Part shown: one piece after another, positions 36,070 through 44,171 of the stretch
Position numbering within the stretch: the first letter of the stretch is position 1
Layout: the number at the start of each line of letters is the position of its first letter
DNA from: Microbacterium laevaniformans
GTDB lineage: Bacteria > Actinomycetota > Actinomycetes > Actinomycetales > Microbacteriaceae
DNA length: 64,000 nucleotides
Direction: 5' to 3'
Assembly (NCBI RefSeq): GCF_016907555.1
Contig: NZ_JAFBCE010000001.1
Span: 186,001 to 250,000 of the forward strand
Made by a program: the position numbers and the translations under genes
Notes under the pieces: generated by a model
Databases searched by the model: none
What the model was told of the DNA's origin: nothing
The model's input: only the letters and a program-made list of their open reading frames with translations

Positions 36070-37139
36070 GCGGTCCCCGTCTCGGCTTCTTCAGCCGTGT
36101 GCTCGAAGAGGCCTCCGCCGTCGATCGCTACCGGTTCGCGATCGAGCAGATCGCCCACGCGGAGCGCCACGGCTTCGCCTCGGCATGGCTCGCGCAGCAC
36201 CACTTCGGCGAGCACGAGGGAGGACTGCCGTCGCCGTTCGTGCTGCTGGCCGCCGCGGCGGAACGCACGAGCCGTATCGCGCTGGCCACCGGCGTCGTCA
36301 CGCTTCCGCTCGATGACCCCCTGCGCGTCGCCGAGGACGCCACCGTGCTCGATCAGCTCAGCGGCGGACGTGTGCAGCTGGGCCTCGCCACCGGCGGCAC
36401 GCCCTCCTCGTTCGCGGCGTTCGGACGCGAGTCCGACCGTCGCCGCGAGATCTTCGCCGATCACCTGGACGTGCTCCTCGACGCGCTCGAGGGTCGCGGC
36501 ATCCGAGGGACCGACTCGCGCATCTATCCCGCCGCCGGCGACCTGTCGTCCCGTATCTGGCAGGCGACGTTCTCGGTCGACGGGGGCCGCCGCGCGGGAG
36601 AGCGCGGCGACGGTCTGCTGCTCTCGCGCACCCAGCCCCGTACGCCGGAAGCTCCCGGCGCCCCCCTGCACGAGCTGCAGCTGCCGATCATCGAGGCCTA
36701 CCGGGCCGCCCTGCCCGAGGGGGCGCCGGTCCGCGTGCTCGCGTCGCGAACCGCGCTCGTCGTCGACCCCGAGGACCGCACGCGCGCTCTCGAACTCGCT
36801 GGTGACGGCCTCCGCCACCTCGCCCGCACGATGTTCGGCATCGACACCGACGGGGTCGCGCTCGACGAGCTCGTCCGGATCACCGACACCCATGTGGGCA
36901 CGGTCGACGAGGTCGTCGCATCGCTGTCGGCCGACCGGACGCTGCCGGCCGCCAGCGACGTCTCGTTCCAGGTGCACTCGATCGCGGCGACCCATGAGCT
37001 GACCCTCCGCTCCCTCGAGCTGCTGGCCGGCGAGGTCGCCCCCCGCCTCGGCTTCGCCGTCGGAGCGGATGCCGCCGCCGCGCTCCACCACGCCCACCGC
37101 CCGCTCGCCCTCGCCGCCCCCTCGGAAGGACTCGCATGA
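36066..37139 (+). CDS. Luciferase-like FMN-dependent monooxygenase
   Basis: A 357-residue LLM-class flavin-dependent oxidoreductase using FMNH2 and O2. The barrel start is LGFFSRVLEEAS, with HGFASAWLAQHHFGEHEGGL near 35-54 and IALATGVVTLPLDDPLRVAE near 75-94, both standard. It fits the KPN_01858-type subfamily that travels with this ABC transporter and two AhpD-like proteins. It probably oxidises or cleaves a C-S, C-N or similar bond in the imported compound. Start overlaps the ATPase stop (ATGA), as does the next gene. Confidence 0.9.
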   Translation: MSGPRLGFFSRVLEEASAVDRYRFAIEQIAHAERHGFASAWLAQHHFGEHEGGLPSPFVLLAAAAERTSRIALATGVVTLPLDDPLRVAEDATVLDQLSGGRVQLGLATGGTPSSFAAFGRESDRRREIFADHLDVLLDALEGRGIRGTDSRIYPAAGDLSSRIWQATFSVDGGRRAGERGDGLLLSRTQPRTPEAPGAPLHELQLPIIEAYRAALPEGAPVRVLASRTALVVDPEDRTRALELAGDGLRHLARTMFGIDTDGVALDELVRITDTHVGTVDEVVASLSADRTLPAASDVSFQVHSIAATHELTLRSLELLAGEVAPRLGFAVGADAAAALHHAHRPLALAAPSEGLA

Positions 37140-37780
37140 GCACCCCCACCGCCGACATCATCGACCTGCTCGCCGGCATCGCCGCGAACGACCCGCTCGC
37201 CGCCGTACGCGACCAGCGTGCCCAGGCCCGCGAGAACGCGCAGCGCAGCTTCGAGGCGCTGCTCGAGCCGTCCGCGCCCGGCACGTTCGCGCTGGCGGAG
37301 CGTTACGCCGTCGCCTCGTTCGTCTCGCAGCTGCACGGCTTCGCCGAGGCGACGGCGTTCTACGGCGACCTTCTCGGCGACGAGGCGCCCGCGCTGATCG
37401 CCGTCGTCGCGGATGCCGCGACCGACGCCGCCGCGACCGGTCCGTTCGGCGCGTACCGCGAGCCGAACCTGCAGGACGAGTCGACCGACGGCGTGCGCTG
37501 GGCTGCGGATGCCGAGACAGCCGCAGCGCTGGGCCCGCGGCTGTCCGCCGGGTTGGCGCACACGCACCTGCTCGTCTTCCGTCCGCGCGAGGTCCGCGCC
37601 GAGGCGCTGCAGGCGCTCGTGGATGCCGGGTGGAGCCCCGACGACATCGTGTCGCTGTCGCAGCTCGTCGCCTTCCTGAGCTTCCAACTGCGGGTCGCCT
37701 GGGGGCTGCGCGTGCTGGCCGCGGCATCCGCGCCGCTCGCGACCTCCGCCGCGTCCGCCACCGTCTCCGAAGGAGCCTGA
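37136..37780 (+). CDS. CMD (carboxymuconolactone decarboxylase)-fold protein, Avi_7170-like
   Basis: A 214-residue all-helical protein coupled to the preceding gene by ATGA. It starts with DIIDLLAGIAANDPLAAVRD and ends with a helix pair around DDIVSLSQLVAFLSFQLRVAWGLR (about residues 171-194). This is typical of the CMD domain proteins that partner the AhpD-like protein encoded next. No CXXC is present, so it is probably not a peroxidase by itself. It may be a structural or regulatory subunit of the downstream protein. Confidence 0.82.
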   Translation: MSTPTADIIDLLAGIAANDPLAAVRDQRAQARENAQRSFEALLEPSAPGTFALAERYAVASFVSQLHGFAEATAFYGDLLGDEAPALIAVVADAATDAAATGPFGAYREPNLQDESTDGVRWAADAETAAALGPRLSAGLAHTHLLVFRPREVRAEALQALVDAGWSPDDIVSLSQLVAFLSFQLRVAWGLRVLAAASAPLATSAASATVSEGA

Positions 37781-37781
37781 C

Positions 37782-38405
37782 ATGACCGACGTCGTCACCA
37801 CCTACGCCGAGCTGGCTCGACCCGACGCGTTCACGCAGGAAGGCCTCGGCTGGGTGCCGTGGCTTCTTCCCGTGGCCGAGGACGAGCTGACCGACGCGCA
37901 GCGCGACGCGCTCATCGAGCCCGCGCGCGCGAAGATGCCGTACTTCCGGCTGCTCGCCCGCGACCCCGAGGCGCTGCGCGCCCGCACCCTCACCGACCTC
38001 GACATCTTCTACAACGTGTCGGGCGGCATCGGCCGCGCCGAACGCGAGCTCGCCGCCGCGGCGACCTCGCGCCACAACGGCTGCGTCTTCTGCGCGTCGG
38101 TGCATGCGGCCTCCGCCACGCGCGAGTCGGGCCGGCAGGCCGACGTGCAGCGCCTTCTCGACGAGGGGGTGGAGGCCGACCTCGGCGACGAGACGTGGAA
38201 CGCGGTGGTCGCGGCATCCGTGGCGCTCGCCGACACCCCGCTCGCGTTCGGCGACGCCGCCATCGCACGGCTGCGTGCGGCCGGTCTGGATGACGCCGAG
38301 ATCGTCGACGTCATCGGCGGCGCGGCTTTCTTCAACTGGGCGAACCGGCTCATGCTGTCGCTCGGCGAGCCCGAAGTGCCCGCCCGCCGCCCGTCCGCCC
38401 GATAA
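37782..38405 (+). CDS. Alkylhydroperoxidase AhpD-like protein, Avi_7169-like
   Basis: A 207-residue AhpD-fold protein starting one base after the previous stop. The active-site motif CVFCASVH near residues 101-108 gives the redox Cys pair and following His of AhpD. AAFFNWANRLMLSLGEPE closes the domain. It may remove peroxides formed by the flavin monooxygenase, or act directly on the imported substrate. Its presence beside the CMD protein and LLM enzyme marks the known cassette type. Confidence 0.88.
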   Translation: MTDVVTTYAELARPDAFTQEGLGWVPWLLPVAEDELTDAQRDALIEPARAKMPYFRLLARDPEALRARTLTDLDIFYNVSGGIGRAERELAAAATSRHNGCVFCASVHAASATRESGRQADVQRLLDEGVEADLGDETWNAVVAASVALADTPLAFGDAAIARLRAAGLDDAEIVDVIGGAAFFNWANRLMLSLGEPEVPARRPSAR

Positions 38406-38423
38406 ACCGAGAACGAGGACACC

Positions 38424-39071
38424 ATGAGCATTCCCACCCTTCTGGACCACGTCGTCATCGCCGGCCCCGACCTGGCCGCCTTGGTCGAGTGGTTCGCCGA
38501 GCGCACCGGCGTCGTCGCCGCACCCGGCGGCGCCCACCCGACCGGCACCGCCAACGCGCTCGTCGCGCTCACCGTCGACGGCCGTCGCGGCCCGCAGTAC
38601 ATCGAGCTGATCGGCCCGAACCCCGCGCGTTCCGAGCCGGAACTGCCGGAGACCTTCGGCATCTCGACCCTCACCGGGCCGAGTGTGCAGGCCTACGCGG
38701 TGCACCCGGCCGACATCGAGGCCACCGTCGCCACGGCGCGCGCCGGCGGCTACGACCCCGGCGATGTCAGCGACCTCTCGCGCCGCACGCCCGACGGAAC
38801 GCTGCTGGAGTGGCGGCTCACCCGCGGCGAGAACCGTCGCCTCGACGTGCCGTTCCTCATCGACTGGGGCACCACGGCGCAGCCGGGGCTCAGCGACATC
38901 CCCACCATCGAGCTCGTCTCGCTCGTGCGCACCGAGCCCGACCCGGCGCCGCTGCAGGAGATCCTCGCCGCGTTCGGCCTGGGCGACGGCGTCGCGGAGG
39001 TCGTGACGGGCGAGGAGCCGGGGTTCCGGATCACGCTGCGCCGCGCCGACGGCGAGCTCGTCGAGCTGTGA
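38424..39071 (+). CDS. VOC / glyoxalase-like domain protein
   Basis: A 215-residue protein with two beta-alpha-beta-beta-beta halves. The first opens with LLDHVVIAGPDLAALVEWF, typical of the glyoxalase-like VOC group, and contains QYIELIGPNP near 54. A second half begins near FLIDWGTTAQPG. His in the first motif and Glu in IELIG are candidate metal ligands. ATG 38424 follows GAACGAGGAC. Its stop overlaps the next GTG start (GTGA). The substrate is unknown but presumably belongs to the same pathway. Confidence 0.85.
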   Translation: MSIPTLLDHVVIAGPDLAALVEWFAERTGVVAAPGGAHPTGTANALVALTVDGRRGPQYIELIGPNPARSEPELPETFGISTLTGPSVQAYAVHPADIEATVATARAGGYDPGDVSDLSRRTPDGTLLEWRLTRGENRRLDVPFLIDWGTTAQPGLSDIPTIELVSLVRTEPDPAPLQEILAAFGLGDGVAEVVTGEEPGFRITLRRADGELVEL

Positions 39072-40300
39072 GCGCCGAGGCGGCGCCGTCGCCGGCCGCG
39101 GTTGACGCGGGCCTCGCGGCCGCCGTCGAGCGCCTGCGTCCCGAGCTCGCGCGGCTCGCGCGCGAGCCCGAGATCGGCTTCGAGGAGCATGCGTCCGTCG
39201 CGCGCATCGCGGCGCTGCTCGCCGCGCACGGTGTGGACGCCGAGGTGGGCGCGTTCGGCCTCGACACCGCCCTGCGGGCGACGGCGGGCGCGGATGCCGC
39301 GGCATCCGGCTCGCACTTCGCGATCATCGCGGAGTACGACGCCCTGCCGGGCATCGGTCACGCCTGCGGGCACAACGTCATCGCGGCGGTCGCGGTGGGG
39401 GCGTTCCTCGCGGCCGCGCCGGTGGTCGCCGACCTCGGTGGACGTCTGTCGCTGATCGGCACCCCTGCGGAGGAGAACGGCGGCGGCAAGGAGCTCATCA
39501 TCCGCGCCGGCGGTTTCGACGACGTGGATGCCGCCGGCATGGTGCACCCCTCGAGCGGATCGGGCACGAGCTCCGTGCTCGGACAGCGCACGACGGGTGT
39601 GCGCCGCGTGGCGGTGACATTCCACGGGCGTGCGGCGCACGCGGCGGGAGCGCCGTGGCTCGGACGCAACGCCCTCGACGCGGTCGTCACCGCCTACCAG
39701 AGCGTGGCCCAGCTGCGTCAGCACATCCTGCCGAGCGACCGCCTGCACGGCATCATCACCGACGGAGGCGCCGCGCCGAACATCGTCCCCGAGCGGGCGT
39801 CGGCTCTTTTCTACGTGCGATCCGCCGACGTCGGGCAGCTGCGTGAGCTCACCGATCGCGTCGTCGCGGTACTCGAGGGCGCGGCGCTCACCACCGGCAC
39901 CCGCGCCGAGATCGACGTCGACCCGGTCCCGCCGTACCTGCCGCTGCAGACGAACACTGCGCTGACCTCGCGCTGGGTGGATGCCTTCGCCGCACGCGGG
40001 CACGAGGTCCCGCCGCCGGGCGAGCCGCCGCAGGGCGGACCGTCGACCGACATGGGAAACGTCAGCCGGCTCGTCCCGTCGATCCACCCGTCGCTGGGAC
40101 TCGGCGGACCCGACGACGTGTTCCCGCACAACGCGGCCTTCGCCGAGCTCACCGTGCTCCCCGCGGCCGTCGACGCCCTGGTGGATGCCGCGGCGGCCCT
40201 CGCCGCCACGGCGGTCGCCTACACGGCCGACCCGCAGTTGCGCGCCGCGGCGGCCGCGGAGTTCGCGGCATCCGGCGGTCCCTCGCGCTGGGAGGACTGA
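39068..40300 (+). CDS. M20 family amidohydrolase / peptidase
   Basis: A 410-residue metal-dependent hydrolase of the M20D (amidohydrolase/AbgB-HipO-like) group. It contains EPEIGFEEHASV near 35, the metal ligands in GHACGHN (about 97-103), the base Glu in TPAEENGGGK (about 134-143), and the dimerisation domain from HGRAAHAAGAPWLGRNALDA. The conserved C-terminal HN is in FPHNAAF. It probably hydrolyses an amide bond, removing an acyl or amino-acid group from the imported compound. GTG 39068 overlaps the preceding stop. Last gene of the operon. Confidence 0.92.
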   Translation: MSAEAAPSPAAVDAGLAAAVERLRPELARLAREPEIGFEEHASVARIAALLAAHGVDAEVGAFGLDTALRATAGADAAASGSHFAIIAEYDALPGIGHACGHNVIAAVAVGAFLAAAPVVADLGGRLSLIGTPAEENGGGKELIIRAGGFDDVDAAGMVHPSSGSGTSSVLGQRTTGVRRVAVTFHGRAAHAAGAPWLGRNALDAVVTAYQSVAQLRQHILPSDRLHGIITDGGAAPNIVPERASALFYVRSADVGQLRELTDRVVAVLEGAALTTGTRAEIDVDPVPPYLPLQTNTALTSRWVDAFAARGHEVPPPGEPPQGGPSTDMGNVSRLVPSIHPSLGLGGPDDVFPHNAAFAELTVLPAAVDALVDAAAALAATAVAYTADPQLRAAAAAEFAASGGPSRWED

Positions 40301-40330
40301 GGCTCGTGGCCGCCCGCGGCGACCGCCCCC

Positions 40331-40410
40331 ACGAACTCCGCAGATCCTGACGAACTCCGCACGCAGACGCGGCATCCGGTGCGGAGTACGTCACATTCTG
40401 CGGAGTTCGC
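40331..40410. repeat. 19-nt-period doublet inverted repeat (element R2c, unit ACGAACTCCGCA)
   Basis: ACGAACTCCGCA occurs at 40331 and 40350 (19 nt apart). It is then inverted as TGCGGAGTACGT at 40380 and TGCGGAGTTCGC at 40399 (19 nt apart), with 18 nt between the inner units. The layout 12-7-12-18-12-7-12 is identical to element R2d at 15301-15380. It marks the right boundary of the ABC-cassette operon. Confidence 0.9.
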
Positions 40411-40481
40411 GGCAGGATGCGAGCGCGTCGATTCGTCGTACGGGGGATGCCGCGGCAGGAGGTCTTCGCTAGCGTCGAGTC

Positions 40482-40682
40482 ATGGCCGAGCCGAGCGGGC
40501 AGCAGCAGAGCTATCTCGGGGTGGCCATCGCGTTCTTCGCGATCGCCGTCTCGATGGGGCTGACGATGCACAACTGGACGGTGGCGCTGCCGTTCGGCGT
40601 GCTCGCCGTCGTCTTCTTCTTCCTCGGACGCCGCCCGACACCCGACGAAGACGACGACGGCAACTCCGACGGCACGTCGTAG
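40482..40682 (+). CDS. Small two-helix membrane protein
   Basis: A 66-residue protein with two hydrophobic helices, YLGVAIAFFAIAVSMGLTM (about 11-29) and VALPFGVLAVVFFFLG (about 34-49), and an acidic C-terminal tail (DEDDDGNSDGTS). ATG 40482 is preceded by weak purines. Base composition and codon bias match neighbours, so a real gene is likely. Function unknown. Confidence 0.65.
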   Translation: MAEPSGQQQSYLGVAIAFFAIAVSMGLTMHNWTVALPFGVLAVVFFFLGRRPTPDEDDDGNSDGTS

Positions 40683-40737
40683 GCCGTTCCGCGTCAAGGG
40701 GTGCGGGGCACCCGTCCGTGACAGGCAGGATGGTCGC

Positions 40738-42531
40738 ATGACGATCGAGGTGTGGGCGCCGCGTGCGGCGCGGGTGCGACTGCGTCTGGCCGGTCTCCCG
40801 GACGGCGCTCCGGACATCGAGATGACGCCGCGGGATGCCGGCTGGTGGACGACTCTCGCGACGCCCGACCCGGGCGAGGAGTACGGATTCGTGCTCGACG
40901 ACGGCGACGTGCGCCCCGACCCGCGCTCCCGCCGCCAGCCGCGCGGGGTGCACGATCTGTCGGCGTGGGACGACGCGGCATCCTTCGTATGGAGCGATGC
41001 CGCCTGGACCGGACGGCAACTCGCCGGGGGGTTGATCTACGAGCTGCACGTCGGCACGTTCACCCGCGAGGGCACATTGGATGCCGCGATCGGCCGCCTG
41101 CCCCACCTGGTCGAGCTGGGTGTCACACACGTCGAGCTGCTGCCGGTCAACGGCTTCAACGGCACCCACAACTGGGGCTACGACGGCGTGCTCTGGTACA
41201 CCGTGCAGGAGGACTACGGCGGCCCGGAGGCCTACCGACGCTTCGTCGACGCGGCTCACGGAGCGGGACTGGCGGTCGTGCAGGACGTCGTCTACAACCA
41301 CCTCGGCCCCTCCGGGAACTACCTGCCCGAGTTCGGACCGTACCTGCGCGACGGGCAGAGCACCACGTGGGGATCGAGCATCGACCTCGACCAGCGGGCG
41401 GTGCGCGACTACATCATCGACAATGCGCTGATGTGGCTCGGTGAGATGCACGTCGACGGCCTGCGGCTCGACGCCGTGCACGCGCTGCACGAGTCCGCAT
41501 CGAGCCCGGTGCACATCCTGCAGGAGATCGCCGAGCGGGTCGACGCACTGTCGGCGCACGTCGGCCGTCCGCTGAGCCTCATCGCGGAGAGCGATCTGAA
41601 CGATCCGATCATGATCCTGCCGCGCGAGGCCGGCGGGTACGGGCTGACCGCGCAGTGGGTGGACGACTGGCACCACGCCGTGCACGTCGCCCTCACCGGG
41701 GAGACCGAGGGGTACTACGCCGACTTCGCCGATCCGCAGGCACTGCCGAAGACGTGGACGGGCGGCTTCTACCACGACGGCACGTTCTCGTCCTTCCGGG
41801 GTCGCGAGTGGGGCGCGCCCCTTCCTGCGGCGGTACCGTCGTGGCGCCTCGTCACGTTCGCGCAGGACCACGACCAGATCGGCAACCGCGCGGCCGGTGA
41901 CCGGCTCAGCCAGTCGCTGACGCCGGCACGCCTGGAGGTCGCGGCGGTGCTCACGATGACGGCGCCCGGCACTCCGATGCTGTTCATGGGGGAGGAGTGG
42001 GGGGCCTGCACGCCATGGCAGTTCTTCACCTCGCACCCCGAACCCGAGCTCGCCGCCGCGACCCGCGAGGGACGCAAGGCCGAGTTCGCGCGGATGGGGT
42101 GGGACGAGTCGCTCGTGCCCGACCCCAACGACCCGGGGACGTTCGAGCGGTCGAAGCTGGACTGGTCCGAACTCGACGAACCCGCCCACGCGCGCCTGCT
42201 GTCGCTGTACCGGGCACTCGCACGACTGCGGCGGGATCATGCCGAGCTGACCGATCCCGACCACCGGGGCCATGCGGCCGAGAGCGTCGGCGACGGACGA
42301 TGGATCCTTCACCGCGACACCGCGTCGGTGTACGTGAACCTCTCGCCCGAGCCGTGGACCGTCGATCTCACGGATCGTGAGGTGTGGCTCGCGACGACGA
42401 CGGCGCACGAGCATCTCGTGGATGCCGGGCCCCTCGTGCTCTCGGCCGACTCCGCCGCTGTCGTCGGTGCGCGTGGCGGCGACGGCCTGGTACCGACCCG
42501 CGGTCACGCCGTGTACACGCCCGCGGACTGA
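40738..42531 (+). CDS. treZ: Malto-oligosyltrehalose trehalohydrolase
   Basis: A 597-residue GH13 enzyme that releases trehalose from maltooligosyl-trehalose made by TreY. It has the N-terminal E-set domain (EVWAPRAARVRLRLAG), then IYELHVGTFTREGTLDAAI (about 100-118), VNGFNGTHNWGYDGV, the catalytic Asp in DGLRLDAVHAL (about 240), Glu in LIAESDLND (about 283) and FAQDHDQIGNRAAGDRLSQ (about 374-392), a TreZ-specific stretch. It is normally the third gene of treX-treY-treZ; here nine unrelated genes lie between treY and treZ. Confidence 0.96.
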   Translation: MTIEVWAPRAARVRLRLAGLPDGAPDIEMTPRDAGWWTTLATPDPGEEYGFVLDDGDVRPDPRSRRQPRGVHDLSAWDDAASFVWSDAAWTGRQLAGGLIYELHVGTFTREGTLDAAIGRLPHLVELGVTHVELLPVNGFNGTHNWGYDGVLWYTVQEDYGGPEAYRRFVDAAHGAGLAVVQDVVYNHLGPSGNYLPEFGPYLRDGQSTTWGSSIDLDQRAVRDYIIDNALMWLGEMHVDGLRLDAVHALHESASSPVHILQEIAERVDALSAHVGRPLSLIAESDLNDPIMILPREAGGYGLTAQWVDDWHHAVHVALTGETEGYYADFADPQALPKTWTGGFYHDGTFSSFRGREWGAPLPAAVPSWRLVTFAQDHDQIGNRAAGDRLSQSLTPARLEVAAVLTMTAPGTPMLFMGEEWGACTPWQFFTSHPEPELAAATREGRKAEFARMGWDESLVPDPNDPGTFERSKLDWSELDEPAHARLLSLYRALARLRRDHAELTDPDHRGHAAESVGDGRWILHRDTASVYVNLSPEPWTVDLTDREVWLATTTAHEHLVDAGPLVLSADSAAVVGARGGDGLVPTRGHAVYTPAD

Positions 42532-42682
42532 GCGCCCGCTCGGGTGCGTGGGCGGCGCGCCGGCGAGCTGAATCGGTGTCGCGTTCTGCGGCATCCGTGG
42601 GGGCGAGGCCGCTGGTCGCGCGCCGGTGGGGCGCGTGTCAAGGGTCTGGTGCGCGGCGGCATCCGTTCATACCGTGGGTCGC

Positions 42683-43371
42683 ATGGACGACTCCCGTCCG
42701 ACCGGAACCGACCTCGCCCGCCAGATCGTGGTCATCTCCACCGTGGTCTTCATGATCATCGCGGCGATGGTGGGGACGGGCCTGTTCGGCGGCACCAATG
42801 TGCGCGAGCTGCAGGGCGGGGCGCTGGATGCCGATGCCACCGTGCTCGCGCCGGCGACACCGGCCTTCTCGATCTGGTCGCTCGTCTACCTGCTGATGAT
42901 CGCGTACACGATCTGGCAGGCGGTGCCGCGCCAGCGCGCGCGGGAGCGTCAGCGCCGCGCCGGCTGGTGGATCGCCGTCACCGCCGTGCTGAACGGCGAC
43001 TGTTCATGGACGCGACCGTCGGCATCCACCTCGGATGGGTGAGCCTGGCCACCGTCGCGAACATCACGGCGTGGCTGTCCGCCGAGGTCGTCTCGCCGAT
43101 GGATGCCGACAGTCAGCAGCTCTGGGGGGTCATCGTGCTCGTGGTGGTCGCACTCGTGGGCATCGCGATCGCGTTCGGCACCGGCGGGCGTATCGCTCCC
43201 GCTCTCGCGATGTCGTGGGGACTCGTGTGGATCGGTGTCGCGCGCACCAGCGGTGAACCGCACGCGCCCGCCGTCGCCACGGCCGCCTTCGTCGTCGCGG
43301 CGGTCATCCTGATCGCCGCCGTGGTCGCGACGCTGCGGCGTCGGGTGGTGGCCGGGTCGATCGGCGACTGA
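42683..43371 (+). pseudogene. TspO/MBR-like membrane protein gene with internal deletion and frameshift
   Basis: The first frame (ATG 42683) reads a TspO-like start: membrane helices in IVVISTVVFMIIAAMVG and TPAFSIWSLVYLLMIAYTIW, reaching RAGWWIAVTAVLNG at about 42997. It then goes out of frame and stops at 43042. A second frame continues the same protein from LFMDATVGIHLGWVSLATVA (about 43000 onward) through three more helices to the stop at 43371. Intact relatives carry roughly 40-45 extra residues between these parts, so a deletion of about 130 bp plus frameshift has broken the gene. TspO proteins bind tetrapyrroles and other hydrophobic ligands. Confidence 0.75.
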
Positions 43372-43395
43372 ACGACGCCGCGCGGACCTGCCCGC

Positions 43396-44121
43396 TCAGA
43401 AGGTCTGCGAGAAGGCGCGGAGGATCCGCACCGGCTCGGTGAGGGACGCGGCGAGCACGCGGGCGGCGATGCGGTCGTAGTCGGGGGCCGCGAAGTAGCC
43501 GTCGTCGCGGTACACGGCCATGCGCTCGGTGAATGCCCGGCCGGTGGGTTCGGGGTGGAACTGGGTCGCGTAGAGCGTGTCGCCGAGCCGATAGGCCTGA
43601 ACGGGGCAGGCGTCATTGGTCGCCAGCAGCACGGCGCCCTCGGGGAGGCGCCCGATGCCTTCCTTGTGCGCCGTCAGCGCCGCGAACGTCGACGCGAGAC
43701 CCCCGAAGAGGCGATCCTGCTGGGCGTCCGCGGTCAGTGTGACCGTGGTCGGTCCGGTGTCCTCCGGGTACGCCCGGGTCACCTCGCCGCCCAGCGCGCG
43801 CGTCGCGACGCCGATGCCGTAGCACGTGAACAGTACGGCGGTCTCGCCGGATGCCGCGGCGTGCGCCAGCTGGGCGAGATCGCCCTCCAGGCGCCGCTGC
43901 GCGTCGGTCTTGGCCGACTCGGGATCGGTCACGTTGAAGGGGCTGCCGCCCACGACCGCACCCCGCCAGCGCCGGGCGGCGTCGGTGGGCCACGGATCGC
44001 GCACGAGGTCCCAGCGTTCCAGCTCGTTCTCGTCCAGGCGCATCGCCTGGCGGAACGATTCGTACTCAGCGGCTGCCGCGCCCTGCTGCGGGCGTGCGCA
44101 CACGTATACGAGCGGAGACAT
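43396..44121 (-). CDS. Class I glutamine amidotransferase-like protein
   Basis: A 241-residue stand-alone GATase domain. The nucleophile Cys is in VLFTCYGIGVATRALGG (about residue 102) and the His-x-Glu pair in TQFHPEPTGRAF (about 190). RWRGAVVGGSPFNVTDP near 52 provides the oxyanion loop. It resembles the GMP-synthase-glutaminase-like proteins of unknown partner in actinobacteria; no synthase subunit is adjacent. ATG 44121. Confidence 0.9.
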   Translation of the reverse strand: MSPLVYVCARPQQGAAAAEYESFRQAMRLDENELERWDLVRDPWPTDAARRWRGAVVGGSPFNVTDPESAKTDAQRRLEGDLAQLAHAAASGETAVLFTCYGIGVATRALGGEVTRAYPEDTGPTTVTLTADAQQDRLFGGLASTFAALTAHKEGIGRLPEGAVLLATNDACPVQAYRLGDTLYATQFHPEPTGRAFTERMAVYRDDGYFAAPDYDRIAARVLAASLTEPVRILRAFSQTF

Positions 44122-44171
44122 GTCGAGAGTCTAGGCGGGCATGCTCCGACGGGGCAGGTGTGTGACGCCGC

